Of a DNA stretch of 64,000 nt, positions 24,818 through 33,976 are shown piece after piece. This DNA comes from Spirochaetota bacterium (lineage in GTDB: Bacteria; Spirochaetota; UBA12135; COTS27). The notes below the pieces were generated by a model. The model made no database searches. It saw only the letters and a list, made by a program, of their open reading frames with translations, and was not told the origin of the DNA. Numbering within the stretch: position 1 is the first letter of the stretch; every line of letters begins with the position of its first letter. The stretch spans positions 2,263,271 through 2,327,270 of the forward strand of contig AP019861.1 in NCBI GenBank assembly GCA_013426755.1. The letters run 5' to 3'. Both the position numbers and the translations under genes were made by a program.

Positions 24818-27016
24818 ATGAAACATCATCACTTAATAATATACATTGCGATCACTAGCCTAGTAATGCTAGCTGGTTGTACTACGTCATCATCAGAAAG
24901 TTTTACGGTGGAGCCGCCAGTTCCCTCTCCGCTCGTTTTAACGGACATTACGCTTGCTCCTTCTGGCGGGGATGCTTCACGCTACACGGATGCGACAGTT
25001 ACCATCGAAGGAAATCTTATCGTTATCGCTAACATTACGAATTACTCCGATACGACACGAACTGAGACGCTCAGGATAAGTATTGCCGATTCAGATAGCC
25101 CCGTAGCTTACACCGTCGAGCCTGAGTTTATTGATATTCCTGCCAATGAACTTAACCCCGACGACACCAATGCTGTGACAAATATACTAGCAGACAGTAA
25201 ATTCACGCTCACGCCAGCAAACGGCGATGCTGCGATCACTTACACCGTCTCGTTGCGTTTTAGTGAGTTAGAGATCGTTATGCTCACACCTCTTAGCGCA
25301 GAAGACATTACGATAGACACGTCTCACCCAGCTTACACCAATGCTAGTGTTCTTTCTGTAAGTGATAACATTGTCTCGATCGGTGGTATTAAAAATAGAG
25401 CAGACGGGTTTAGTCAAGACCTTACGCTAACGATAGCAGATAAGACCAGCCCGCCTGAATATACGGTTGCAAATAACGGCGCCGTTACTTTGCCCGGTGG
25501 TACTGCACTCAATCCAACAGGCACTGCAGCCATAACAACAGCTACCAATGAAGCCCTCGCCTTTACAGTCATGCCTGCTGCAGATAATGCCTCGTCTGTG
25601 ATATATTATGTCGTTCTAGTACTAGGCGACCTGATCCAATTAGAACTGCTAGGTGGAACTGACGGTGATCTCACAAGTGCTCTCACCCTCACAGAAGGGA
25701 TCACACCACCTACAGATACTATTACTGTAAAGAACTGTGGTGTGTTTCCACCGCCTTACCGTGTCCTCGTCGGCGGCACGCCCGATACGACAACCGCTTA
25801 TACTCTAACCGCTACGAGTATCAATCCTTATGTTCCAAATACCTATACAGGAGACCTAAGGTTATCAGATGGAACAACGACTTTGACATTTGCTTCGTTA
25901 AATGTAACGACTTCTTCCTGCGCTGCCGCAGACCTCTCAGGATCAGGTACGAGTAGTGATCCTTATATCATTGATAGCGATAGAAACTTAAACCTCGTCG
26001 CTAAGCTTGTCAATGAAACTAATATGACATATGGTGGAAGCCATTACCGCGTGACGCGTGATATTGACCTCGCTAGACCGATGGCTCCTTGGAGTGAGGC
26101 TCAGAACGGACAGTTCACGCCGATCGGAGCTGCGGACTCGACAGTATTTAATGGAACGTTTGACTGCCAGGGCAACGTTATCTCTAATCTGTATATTAAT
26201 ACCACTGGTTCATATAAAGGACTGTTCGGAGTGGTTACGGGGACGATCACGAACTGCGGTCTCGTTAATGCTAATGTTACGGTAGATGGATCATCTGCAT
26301 TTTATGTAGGCAGTCTCGTCGGATCTTTAAGTAGTGGAGGCACTGTTACAAAATCATATTCCGAACGAGCGACTGTTACGATTACTGGAACATCTCTTAG
26401 TACGGCTACTTTTCTAGGGGGATTAGTAGGATATAATGTCGGAACCATCTCTGATTCTTACAGCACAGGTACGGTCAATAGTTCTGGGAGTGCTACTGGT
26501 GGTTTAGTTGGGCAGAATAATGGTGGTATGATCTCCCAGTCCTACAGTAGCGCAGATGTAGACGGATATAATCTGCTAGGAGGATTAGTTGGAACTAATA
26601 GTGGTAGGATTGAAAACTCTTACGCAACAGGAACGATAACTGCTAATGGCAATGCAGGTGGGTTAGTAGGAGTCGTCAGCGGCGCCGTTGTTAACTCTTA
26701 TGCTATCGGAATGGTAACGAGATCTGGGTCTGACTCTGAGAAAAACGGCTTAATAGGCTCTATCTCAAGAAATGCTACGATCACAGCGTCTTACTGGGAT
26801 ACTGTTACGAGCGGTCGGACAGGTGCGAATGGTAATGCGGTCGGAAGGTCAACGACGCAAATGCAGGTAGGTGCTCCTAGTACGGATGTTTATACGGGCT
26901 GGGATACAGGAATCTGGGATTTTAGAGCGAATGCGTATCCACGACTTAAAAGCGTTGCTTGTGCGACCCGCCAGTATGCACCTGCTACGACGAGGACATG
27001 CGAGGACATCCCGTAG
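24818..27016 (+). CDS. GLUG-repeat lipoprotein, paralogue 1 of 6
   Basis: Signal peptide with lipobox LAGC (Cys21), so a lipid-anchored envelope protein. After a short Ser/Pro linker come a beta-sandwich-like domain (about 36-148, starting LVLTDITLAPSGG), a second related domain (about 154-268), a third region with conserved NCGVFPPPYRV, then SGTSSDPYIID and a series of GLUG motifs (about 420-660; GGLVGYNVGTISDSYSTG and similar), expected to form a beta-helix. It ends with SYWDT.TSG, TTQMQ and a conserved tail ATRQYAPATTRTCEDIP. GLUG proteins are often adhesin-like; the role here is unknown. AGGAGG lies 7 nt before the ATG. First gene after the promoter. Confidence 0.88.
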   Translation: MKHHHLIIYIAITSLVMLAGCTTSSSESFTVEPPVPSPLVLTDITLAPSGGDASRYTDATVTIEGNLIVIANITNYSDTTRTETLRISIADSDSPVAYTVEPEFIDIPANELNPDDTNAVTNILADSKFTLTPANGDAAITYTVSLRFSELEIVMLTPLSAEDITIDTSHPAYTNASVLSVSDNIVSIGGIKNRADGFSQDLTLTIADKTSPPEYTVANNGAVTLPGGTALNPTGTAAITTATNEALAFTVMPAADNASSVIYYVVLVLGDLIQLELLGGTDGDLTSALTLTEGITPPTDTITVKNCGVFPPPYRVLVGGTPDTTTAYTLTATSINPYVPNTYTGDLRLSDGTTTLTFASLNVTTSSCAAADLSGSGTSSDPYIIDSDRNLNLVAKLVNETNMTYGGSHYRVTRDIDLARPMAPWSEAQNGQFTPIGAADSTVFNGTFDCQGNVISNLYINTTGSYKGLFGVVTGTITNCGLVNANVTVDGSSAFYVGSLVGSLSSGGTVTKSYSERATVTITGTSLSTATFLGGLVGYNVGTISDSYSTGTVNSSGSATGGLVGQNNGGMISQSYSSADVDGYNLLGGLVGTNSGRIENSYATGTITANGNAGGLVGVVSGAVVNSYAIGMVTRSGSDSEKNGLIGSISRNATITASYWDTVTSGRTGANGNAVGRSTTQMQVGAPSTDVYTGWDTGIWDFRANAYPRLKSVACATRQYAPATTRTCEDIP

Positions 27017-27022
27017 TTCTCG
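27001..27022 (+). other. Stop-codon stem-loop of paralogue 1
   Basis: CGAGGAC, loop ATCCCGTA, then GTTCTCG. The C-to-T change relative to the other copies leaves a G-U pair in RNA, so the stem is kept. The TAG stop codon sits at the loop/stem border. There is no T-run after it. Confidence 0.65.
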
Positions 27023-27098
27023 GTCAAGTTTAATAATATTGATTCATAAAAAATAACATTTTACATTAAGGTCTCAAATTTTTACAGGAGGAGTCCTC

Positions 27099-29330
27099 AT
27101 GAAACATCATCACCTAATAATATACATTGCGATCGCTAGCCTAGTAATGCTAGCTGGTTGTACTACGTCATCATCAGAAAGTTTTACGATAGAGCCGCCA
27201 GTTCCCTCTCCACTCGTTTTAACGGACATTACGCTTGCTCCTTCTGGCGGGGGTAATTCACGCTACACGGATGCGACGGTTACCATCGAAGGAAATCTTA
27301 TCGTTATCGCTAACATTACGAATTACTCCGATACGACACGAACTGAGACGCTTAGAATAAGTATTGCCGATTCAGATAGCCCCGTAGCTTACACCGTCGA
27401 GCCTGAGTTTATTGATATTCCTGCCAATGAACTCAACCCCGACGACACCAATGCTGTGACAAATATACTAGCAGACAGTAAATTCACACTCACGCCAGCA
27501 AACGGCGATGCTGCTATCACTTACACCGTCTCGTTGCGTTTTAGTGAGTTAGAGATCGTTATGCTCACACCTCTTAGCGCAGAAGACATTACGATAGACA
27601 CGTCTCACCCAGCTTACGCTAATGCTAGTGTTCTTTCTGTAAGTGATAATATTGTCCAGATCGGCGGTATTAAAAATAGAGCAGACGGTTTTAATCAAGC
27701 CCTTACGCTAACGATAGCAGATAAGAGCAGCCCGCCTGAATATACGGTTGCAAATAACGGCGCCGTTACTTTAGCTGGTACTGCACTCAATCCAACAGGC
27801 ACTGCAGCCATAACAACAGCTACCAATGAAGCTCTCACCTTTACGGTTACGCCTACTGCAGATAACGCTTCGTCTGTGAGATATTATGTCGTTCTAGTAC
27901 TAGGCGACCTGATCCAATTAGAACTGCTAGGTGGAGCTGACGGCGATCTCATGACCGCTCTCACTCTTACAGAAGGGATCACACCACCTACAGATACTAT
28001 TACTGTAAAGAACTGTGGTGTGTTTCCACCGCCTTACCGTGTCCTCGTCGGTGATACTGATATGACTGCCGCCTATACTCTGACCGCTACGGGTATCAAT
28101 CCTTATGTTTCACCTCCACAAACCAGTACAGGAGTCCTAACGTTAACAGATGGAACAACGCCTTTAACATTTACTTCGCTAACTGTTCAGACCTCTCGCT
28201 GTGAAATGAGCGATCTCTCAGGATCAGGTACGAGTAGTGCTCCTTATATCATTGATAGCGATAGAAACTTGAACCTTGTCGCTAGTCTTGTCAATGGCAA
28301 CGTGGCATATCGTGGGAGTACTTACCGCGTGACGCGTGATATTGACCTCGCTAGACCGATGGCTCCTTGGAGTGAGGCTCAGAACGGACAGTTTACGCCG
28401 ATCGGAGATGGGGGTCAGATTGTGAGCGGTATGCCTTCTGTTGTCTTCAATGGAACATTTGACTGCCAGGGTAACGTTATCTCTAACCTGTATATTAATA
28501 CCACTGGTTCATATAAAGGACTGTTCGGCGTGGTTACGGGGACGATCACGAACTGCGGTCTCGTTAATGCTAAGGTTACTGTAGATGGGACGGCTGCATT
28601 TTATGTAGGCAGTCTTGTCGGATATTTAAATACTGGAGGCACTGTTAAAAAATCATATTCCGAACGAGCGACCGCGACCGTTACGATTACTGGGGCAGAT
28701 CCTACTACGGCTACTTTTCTAGGAGGATTAGTAGGGTATAATGTCGGAACCATCTCTGATTCTTACAGCACGGGTACGGTCAATAGTTCTGGGAGTGCCG
28801 TTGGTGGTTTAGTTGGGCTAAACAGTAGTGGTATGATCTCCCAGTCCTACAGTAGCGCAGATGTAGACGGATATAATCTGCTAGGAGGATTAGTTGGAAG
28901 TGGTAATAGTAGTGGTAGGATTGAAAACTCTTACGCAACAGGAACGATAACTGCTACGAGTGGCAATGCAGGTGGGTTAGCAGGACTTGTCAGCAGCAGC
29001 GGCGCCGTTGTTAATTCTTATGCTATCGGAATGGTAGCAGGGACTGTTTCTAGTATAAATGGATTAATGGGCTCTATCTCAAGAAATGCTACGATCACAG
29101 CGTCTTACTGGGATACTGATACGAGCGGTCGGACAAGTGCGAATGGTGATGCCGTCGGAAGGACAACGACGCAAATGCAGGTAGGTGCTCCTAGTACGGA
29201 TGTTTATACGGGCTGGGAAACAGGTATCTGGAATTTTAGAGCGGGCGCGTATCCACGACTTAAAAGCGTTGCTTGTGCGACCCGCCAGTATGCGCCTGCT
29301 ACAACGAGGACATGCGAGGACATCCCGTAG
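27099..29330 (+). CDS. GLUG-repeat lipoprotein, paralogue 2 of 6
   Basis: Full-length copy, 743 aa, with the same order as paralogue 1: lipobox LAGC, two sandwich-like domains, NCGVFPPPYRV region, GLUG repeats, CEDIP tail. The first 230 residues are almost the same as in paralogue 1. Differences cluster after the NCGVFPPPYRV region (SPPQTSTG insert, TSRCEMSDLSG) and in the GLUG stretch (SSGNSSGR, TSGNAGGLAG). This patchwork is what gene conversion or unequal crossing-over would leave. The 82-bp spacer upstream carries the same AGGAGG site as gene 1 and no promoter. Confidence 0.88.
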   Translation: MKHHHLIIYIAIASLVMLAGCTTSSSESFTIEPPVPSPLVLTDITLAPSGGGNSRYTDATVTIEGNLIVIANITNYSDTTRTETLRISIADSDSPVAYTVEPEFIDIPANELNPDDTNAVTNILADSKFTLTPANGDAAITYTVSLRFSELEIVMLTPLSAEDITIDTSHPAYANASVLSVSDNIVQIGGIKNRADGFNQALTLTIADKSSPPEYTVANNGAVTLAGTALNPTGTAAITTATNEALTFTVTPTADNASSVRYYVVLVLGDLIQLELLGGADGDLMTALTLTEGITPPTDTITVKNCGVFPPPYRVLVGDTDMTAAYTLTATGINPYVSPPQTSTGVLTLTDGTTPLTFTSLTVQTSRCEMSDLSGSGTSSAPYIIDSDRNLNLVASLVNGNVAYRGSTYRVTRDIDLARPMAPWSEAQNGQFTPIGDGGQIVSGMPSVVFNGTFDCQGNVISNLYINTTGSYKGLFGVVTGTITNCGLVNAKVTVDGTAAFYVGSLVGYLNTGGTVKKSYSERATATVTITGADPTTATFLGGLVGYNVGTISDSYSTGTVNSSGSAVGGLVGLNSSGMISQSYSSADVDGYNLLGGLVGSGNSSGRIENSYATGTITATSGNAGGLAGLVSSSGAVVNSYAIGMVAGTVSSINGLMGSISRNATITASYWDTDTSGRTSANGDAVGRTTTQMQVGAPSTDVYTGWETGIWNFRAGAYPRLKSVACATRQYAPATTRTCEDIP

Positions 29331-29336
29331 TCCTCG
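29315..29336 (+). other. Stop-codon stem-loop of paralogue 2
   Basis: Perfect 7-bp stem CGAGGAC/GTCCTCG with 8-nt loop ATCCCGTA around the TAG stop. No T-tract follows. Confidence 0.7.
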
Positions 29337-29412
29337 GTCAATTTTAATAATATTGATTCATAAAAAATAACATTTTACATTAAGGTCTCAAATTTTTACA
29401 GGAGGAGTCCTC

Positions 29413-31614
29413 ATGAAACATCATCACTTAATAATATACATTGCGATCGCTAGCCTAGTAATGCTAGCTGGTTGTACTACGTCATCATCAGAAAGTTTTA
29501 CGATAGAGCCGCCAGTTCCCTCTCCGCTCGTTTTAACGGACATTACACTTGCTCCTTCTGGCGGGGGTAATTCACGCTACACGGATGCGACGGTTACCAT
29601 CGAAGGAAATCTTATCGTTATCGCTAACATTACGAATTACTCCGATACGACACGAACTGAGACGCTCAGGATAAGTATTGCCGATACAGATAGCCCCGTA
29701 GCTTACACCGTCGAGCCTGGGTTTATTGATATTCCTGCCAATGAACTTAACCCCGACGACACCAATGCTGTGACAAATATACTAGCAGACAGTAAATTCA
29801 CACTCACGCCAGCAAACGGCGATGCTGCGATCACTTACACCGTCTCGTTGCGTTTTAGTGAGTTAGAGATCGTCATGCTCACACCGCTTAGCGCAGAAGA
29901 CATTGAGATAAACACGGCGTCTCACCCAGCTTACGCCAATGCTAGTGTTCTTTCTGTAAGTGATAACATTGTCCAGATCGGCGGTATTAAAAATAGAGCA
30001 GACGGTTTTAATCAAGACCTTACGCTAACAATAACAGATAAGACCAGTCCGTCTGAATATACGGTTGAAGGCGGCAGCACCGTTACTTTAGCTGGTACTG
30101 AGATTAATCCACCAGGTATTACAAACATAACAACAGCTACCAATGATGTCCTCACCTTTACAGTCACGCCTACTGCTAATAATGCCTCGCCCGTGAAATA
30201 TTATGTCGTTCTAGTACTAGGCGATCTGATCCAATTAGAACTGCTAGGTGGAGATGACGGCGATCTCATGACCGCTCTCACTCTTACAGAAGGGATCACA
30301 CCACCTACAGATACTATTACTGTAAAGAACTGTGGTGTGTTTCCGCCGCCTTACCGTGTCCTCGTCGGTGGTACTGATATGACTGCCGCTTATACTCTAA
30401 CCGCTACGGGTATCAATCCTTATGTCCAGGATGCCTATACAGGAGACCTAAGGTTATCAGATGGAACAACGCCTTTAACATTTGCTTCATTAAGTGTAAT
30501 GACTTCTTCCTGCGATGTCGGAGACCTCTCAGGAATGGGTACGGGTAGTGATCCTTATATCATTGATAGCGATAGAAAGCTAAGCCTCGTCGCTGAACTC
30601 GTTAATGGCACGGATGCGACATATCGTGGAAGACATTACCGCGTGACGCGTGATATTGACCTCGCTAGACCGATGGCTCCTTGGAGTGAGGGGAATGGGT
30701 TTACACCGATCGGAGATACGAATGCATCTGGTGTTGTCTTCAATGGAACGTTTGACTGCCAGGGTAACGTTATCTCTAATCTGTATATTAATACTAATCG
30801 TTCTTATAAAGGACTGTTCGGAGTGGTGGGTCGTCCTACAGGAACGATCATGAACTGCGGTCTCGTTAATGCTAACGTTACGATAGATAGAACTGACGCA
30901 TCTATACCCACATATTATATAGGCAGTCTCGTCGGACAATTAAATAGTGGTGGCACTGTTACAAAGTCATATTCCGAACGAGCGACCATTACGGTTACTG
31001 GGACAACTATATCTACTTTTCTAGGGGGATTAGTAGGGTATAATGTCGGAACCATCTCTGATTCTTACAGCACGGGTACGATCAGTAATTCTGGTAGTGC
31101 TACTGGTGGTTTAGTTGGGGAGAACGCTAGTGGTATGATCTCCCAGTCCTATAGTAGAGCAACGGTAAGCGGGAATGCTCAAGTAGGAGGATTAGTTGGA
31201 AATAATAGTGGTATGATTGAAAACTCTTACGCAACAGGAATGATAACTGCTAATAACCAAGCAGGTGGGTTGGTAGGAATTGGCAGCGGCACCGTTAATA
31301 AGTCCTATGCTATCGGAATGGTAACGGGAACTAGATCTGGTATAAACGGCTTAATAGGTTCTATCCAGGGAGCTACGATTACAGCGTCTTACTGGGATAC
31401 TGATACGAGCGGTCAGATGGGTATGAATGATCCTGCGGTCGGAAGGTCAACGACGCAAATGCAGGTGGCTGCTCCTAGTGCGGATGTTTATACGGGCTGG
31501 GAAACGGGAATCTGGAATTTTAGAGCGGGTGCGTATCCACGACTTAAAAGCGTTGCTTGTGCGACTCGCCAGTATGCGCCTGCTACAACGAGGACATGCG
31601 AGGACATCCCGTAG
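29413..31614 (+). CDS. GLUG-repeat lipoprotein, paralogue 3 of 6
   Basis: 733 aa with lipobox LAGC. The N-terminal 150 residues follow paralogue 2, but the second sandwich domain switches to another sequence type (DIEINTASHPAYAN, then GGSTVTLAGTEINPPGITN) that it shares with paralogue 4. The GLUG region has its own variants (VSGNAQVGGLVGNNSG, ANNQAGGLVG), partly shared with paralogue 4. This supports exchange of segments between neighbours. Same 82-bp spacer and AGGAGG site as genes 1 and 2. Confidence 0.88.
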   Translation: MKHHHLIIYIAIASLVMLAGCTTSSSESFTIEPPVPSPLVLTDITLAPSGGGNSRYTDATVTIEGNLIVIANITNYSDTTRTETLRISIADTDSPVAYTVEPGFIDIPANELNPDDTNAVTNILADSKFTLTPANGDAAITYTVSLRFSELEIVMLTPLSAEDIEINTASHPAYANASVLSVSDNIVQIGGIKNRADGFNQDLTLTITDKTSPSEYTVEGGSTVTLAGTEINPPGITNITTATNDVLTFTVTPTANNASPVKYYVVLVLGDLIQLELLGGDDGDLMTALTLTEGITPPTDTITVKNCGVFPPPYRVLVGGTDMTAAYTLTATGINPYVQDAYTGDLRLSDGTTPLTFASLSVMTSSCDVGDLSGMGTGSDPYIIDSDRKLSLVAELVNGTDATYRGRHYRVTRDIDLARPMAPWSEGNGFTPIGDTNASGVVFNGTFDCQGNVISNLYINTNRSYKGLFGVVGRPTGTIMNCGLVNANVTIDRTDASIPTYYIGSLVGQLNSGGTVTKSYSERATITVTGTTISTFLGGLVGYNVGTISDSYSTGTISNSGSATGGLVGENASGMISQSYSRATVSGNAQVGGLVGNNSGMIENSYATGMITANNQAGGLVGIGSGTVNKSYAIGMVTGTRSGINGLIGSIQGATITASYWDTDTSGQMGMNDPAVGRSTTQMQVAAPSADVYTGWETGIWNFRAGAYPRLKSVACATRQYAPATTRTCEDIP

Positions 31615-31620
31615 TCCTCG
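31599..31620 (+). other. Stop-codon stem-loop of paralogue 3
   Basis: Identical 7-bp stem and 8-nt loop to paralogue 2, spanning the TAG stop. Confidence 0.7.
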
Positions 31621-31696
31621 GTCAATTTTAATAATATTGATTGATAAAAAATAACACTTTAAATCAAAGTTTCAAATTTTTACAAGAGTAATTCTC

Positions 31697-33940
31697 ATGA
31701 AACATCACTACTTAATAATGTACATTGCGATCTCTAGCCTAATAATGCTAGCTGGTTGTACTACGTCATCATCAGAAAATCTTACGGTAGAGCCGCCTAC
31801 GGTGGAGCCGCCAGTGGTGGAGCCGCCAGTTCCCTCTTCGCTCGCTTTAACGGACATTACACTTGACGCTTCTGGCGGGGAGACTTCACGCTACAGCGCA
31901 GCGACGGTTACCATCGAAGGAAATCTTATCGTTATCGCTAACATTACAAATCACTTTGATACGACACGAACTGAGACGCTTAGAATAAGTATTGCCGATA
32001 CAGATAGCCCCGTAGCGTACACTATTGAGCCTGAGTTTGTTACTATTACTGCCAATGAACTTAACCCCGATGGTACTGCTGCTGTGACAAATATACCAGC
32101 AGATCACACATTCACGCTCACGCCAGCAAACGGCGATACTGCGATTATTTATGCCGTCTCGTTACGTCTTAGTGAGTTGGAGGTCGTTATGCTCACACCG
32201 CTTAGCGTAGAAGACATTGAGATAAACACAGCGTCTCACTCAGTTTACGCTAATGCTAGTGTTCTTTCTGTAAGTGATAACATTGTCTCGATTGGCGGTA
32301 TTAAAAATAGAACAAATGGTTTTAACCAAAACCTTACGCTAACGATAGCAGATAAAACCAACCCGCCTGAATATACGGTTGCAGGCGGCAGCACCGTTAC
32401 TTTAGCTGGTACTGAGATTAATCCACCAGGTATTACAAACATAACGACTCCTACCAATGAAGCTCTCACCTTTATGGTTACGCCTACTGCTAATAATGCC
32501 TCGCCCGTGAAATATTATGTCGTTCTAGTACTAGGCGACCTGATCCAATTAGAACTGCTAGGTGGAGCTGACGGCGATCTCATGACCGCTCTCACTCTTA
32601 CAGAAGGGATCACACCAGCTACAGATACCATTACTGTAAAGAACTGTGGTGTGTTTCCGCCGCCTTACCGCGTCTTCGTCGGCGGTACGCCCGATACGAC
32701 AACCGCTTATACTCTAACCGCTACGGGTATCAATCCTTATGTTTCACCTCCACAAACCAGTACAGGAGACCTAAGGTTATCAGATGGCATAACGACTTTG
32801 ACGTTCTCTTCGCTAAGTGTAATGACTTCTTCCTGCGCTGCCGCAGACCTCTCAGGAATGGGTACGAGTAGTGATCCTTATATCATTGATAGCGATAGAA
32901 AGTTAAACCTCGTCGCTGGTCTTGTCAATGGCAACGTGGCATATCGTGGAAGACATTACCGCGTGACGCGTGATATTGACCTCGCTAGACCGATGGCTCC
33001 TTGGAGTGAGGCTCAGAACGGACAGTTCACGCCGATCGGAGCTGCGGACTCGACAGTCTTTAATGGAACGTTTGACTGCCAGGGTAACGTTATCTCTAAC
33101 CTGTATATTAATACCACTGGTTCATATAAAGGACTGTTCGGAGTGGTGGGTACGGGTATGATCACGAACTGCGGTCTCGTTAATGCTAACGTTACGGTAG
33201 ATGGGACAAGTGAACTTTATGTAGGTAGTCTTGTCGGGCTTTTAAATATTGGTGGCACTGTTACAAAGTCATACTCAAAACAGGCGACCGTTACGATTAC
33301 TGGAGCAGATACTACTGTGAATACTGTTCTAGGGGGATTGGTAGGTTATAATCTCGGAACCATCTCTGATTCTTATAGCACGGGTACGGTCAATAATTCT
33401 GGGAGTACTACTGGTGGTTTAGCTGGGCAGAACGCTGGTGGTATGATCTCCCAGTCCTACAGTAGCGCAAATGTAAGCGGACATACTAATGTAGGGGGAT
33501 TAGTTGGAGATGCTACTGGTAATACTATGATTGAAAACTCTTACGCAACAGGAAATATAACTGCTAATAACCAAGCAGGTGGGTTGGTAGGAGCTATCAG
33601 TAGAGGCAGTATTGTCAAATCCTATGCTACAGGAGAGGTGTCAGGGACTTCCACTTCTGTAAATGGCTTAATAGGTAGTATTCTTATTTCAGCTAATGTT
33701 ACGATTACAGCGTCTTACTGGGATACTGTCACGAGCGGTCGGACAAGTTGGAACGGTGCTGCGATCGGAAGGACAACAACGCAAATGCAGGTAGGTGCTC
33801 CTAGTGCGGATGTTTATACGGGCTGGGAAACGGGAATCTGGGATTTTAGAGCGAATGCGTATCCACGACTTAAAAGCGTTGCTTGTGCGACCCGCCAGTA
33901 TGCGCCTGCTACAACGAGGACATGCGAGGACATCCCGTAG
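31697..33940 (+). CDS. GLUG-repeat lipoprotein, paralogue 4 of 6
   Basis: 747 aa, lipobox LAGC. After the lipid-anchor Cys the linker is lengthened by a short tandem repeat: VEPPTVEPPVVEPPVPSS, an in-frame expansion of the single VEPPVPS in the other copies, probably giving a longer tether from the membrane. The first domain diverges from copies 1-3 (LDASGGETSRYSAATV, close to paralogue 6). The ribosome site is weaker (AAGAG instead of AGGAGG), so lower translation is likely. The rest follows the family plan to the CEDIP tail. Confidence 0.88.
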   Translation: MKHHYLIMYIAISSLIMLAGCTTSSSENLTVEPPTVEPPVVEPPVPSSLALTDITLDASGGETSRYSAATVTIEGNLIVIANITNHFDTTRTETLRISIADTDSPVAYTIEPEFVTITANELNPDGTAAVTNIPADHTFTLTPANGDTAIIYAVSLRLSELEVVMLTPLSVEDIEINTASHSVYANASVLSVSDNIVSIGGIKNRTNGFNQNLTLTIADKTNPPEYTVAGGSTVTLAGTEINPPGITNITTPTNEALTFMVTPTANNASPVKYYVVLVLGDLIQLELLGGADGDLMTALTLTEGITPATDTITVKNCGVFPPPYRVFVGGTPDTTTAYTLTATGINPYVSPPQTSTGDLRLSDGITTLTFSSLSVMTSSCAAADLSGMGTSSDPYIIDSDRKLNLVAGLVNGNVAYRGRHYRVTRDIDLARPMAPWSEAQNGQFTPIGAADSTVFNGTFDCQGNVISNLYINTTGSYKGLFGVVGTGMITNCGLVNANVTVDGTSELYVGSLVGLLNIGGTVTKSYSKQATVTITGADTTVNTVLGGLVGYNLGTISDSYSTGTVNNSGSTTGGLAGQNAGGMISQSYSSANVSGHTNVGGLVGDATGNTMIENSYATGNITANNQAGGLVGAISRGSIVKSYATGEVSGTSTSVNGLIGSILISANVTITASYWDTVTSGRTSWNGAAIGRTTTQMQVGAPSADVYTGWETGIWDFRANAYPRLKSVACATRQYAPATTRTCEDIP

Positions 33941-33946
33941 TCCTCG
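33925..33946 (+). other. Stop-codon stem-loop of paralogue 4
   Basis: Same perfect 7-bp stem around the TAG stop. Here the spacer to the next ATG is only 36 nt, so the hairpin lies close to the next ribosome binding site. Confidence 0.7.
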
Positions 33947-33976
33947 GTCAAGTTTAATTTTACAGAAGTAATTCGC

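Noticed and set aside
30580..30939. Minus-strand frame of 119 residues inside paralogue 3
   Set aside because: Recurs antisense to the other paralogues; caused by codon bias of the GLUG genes.
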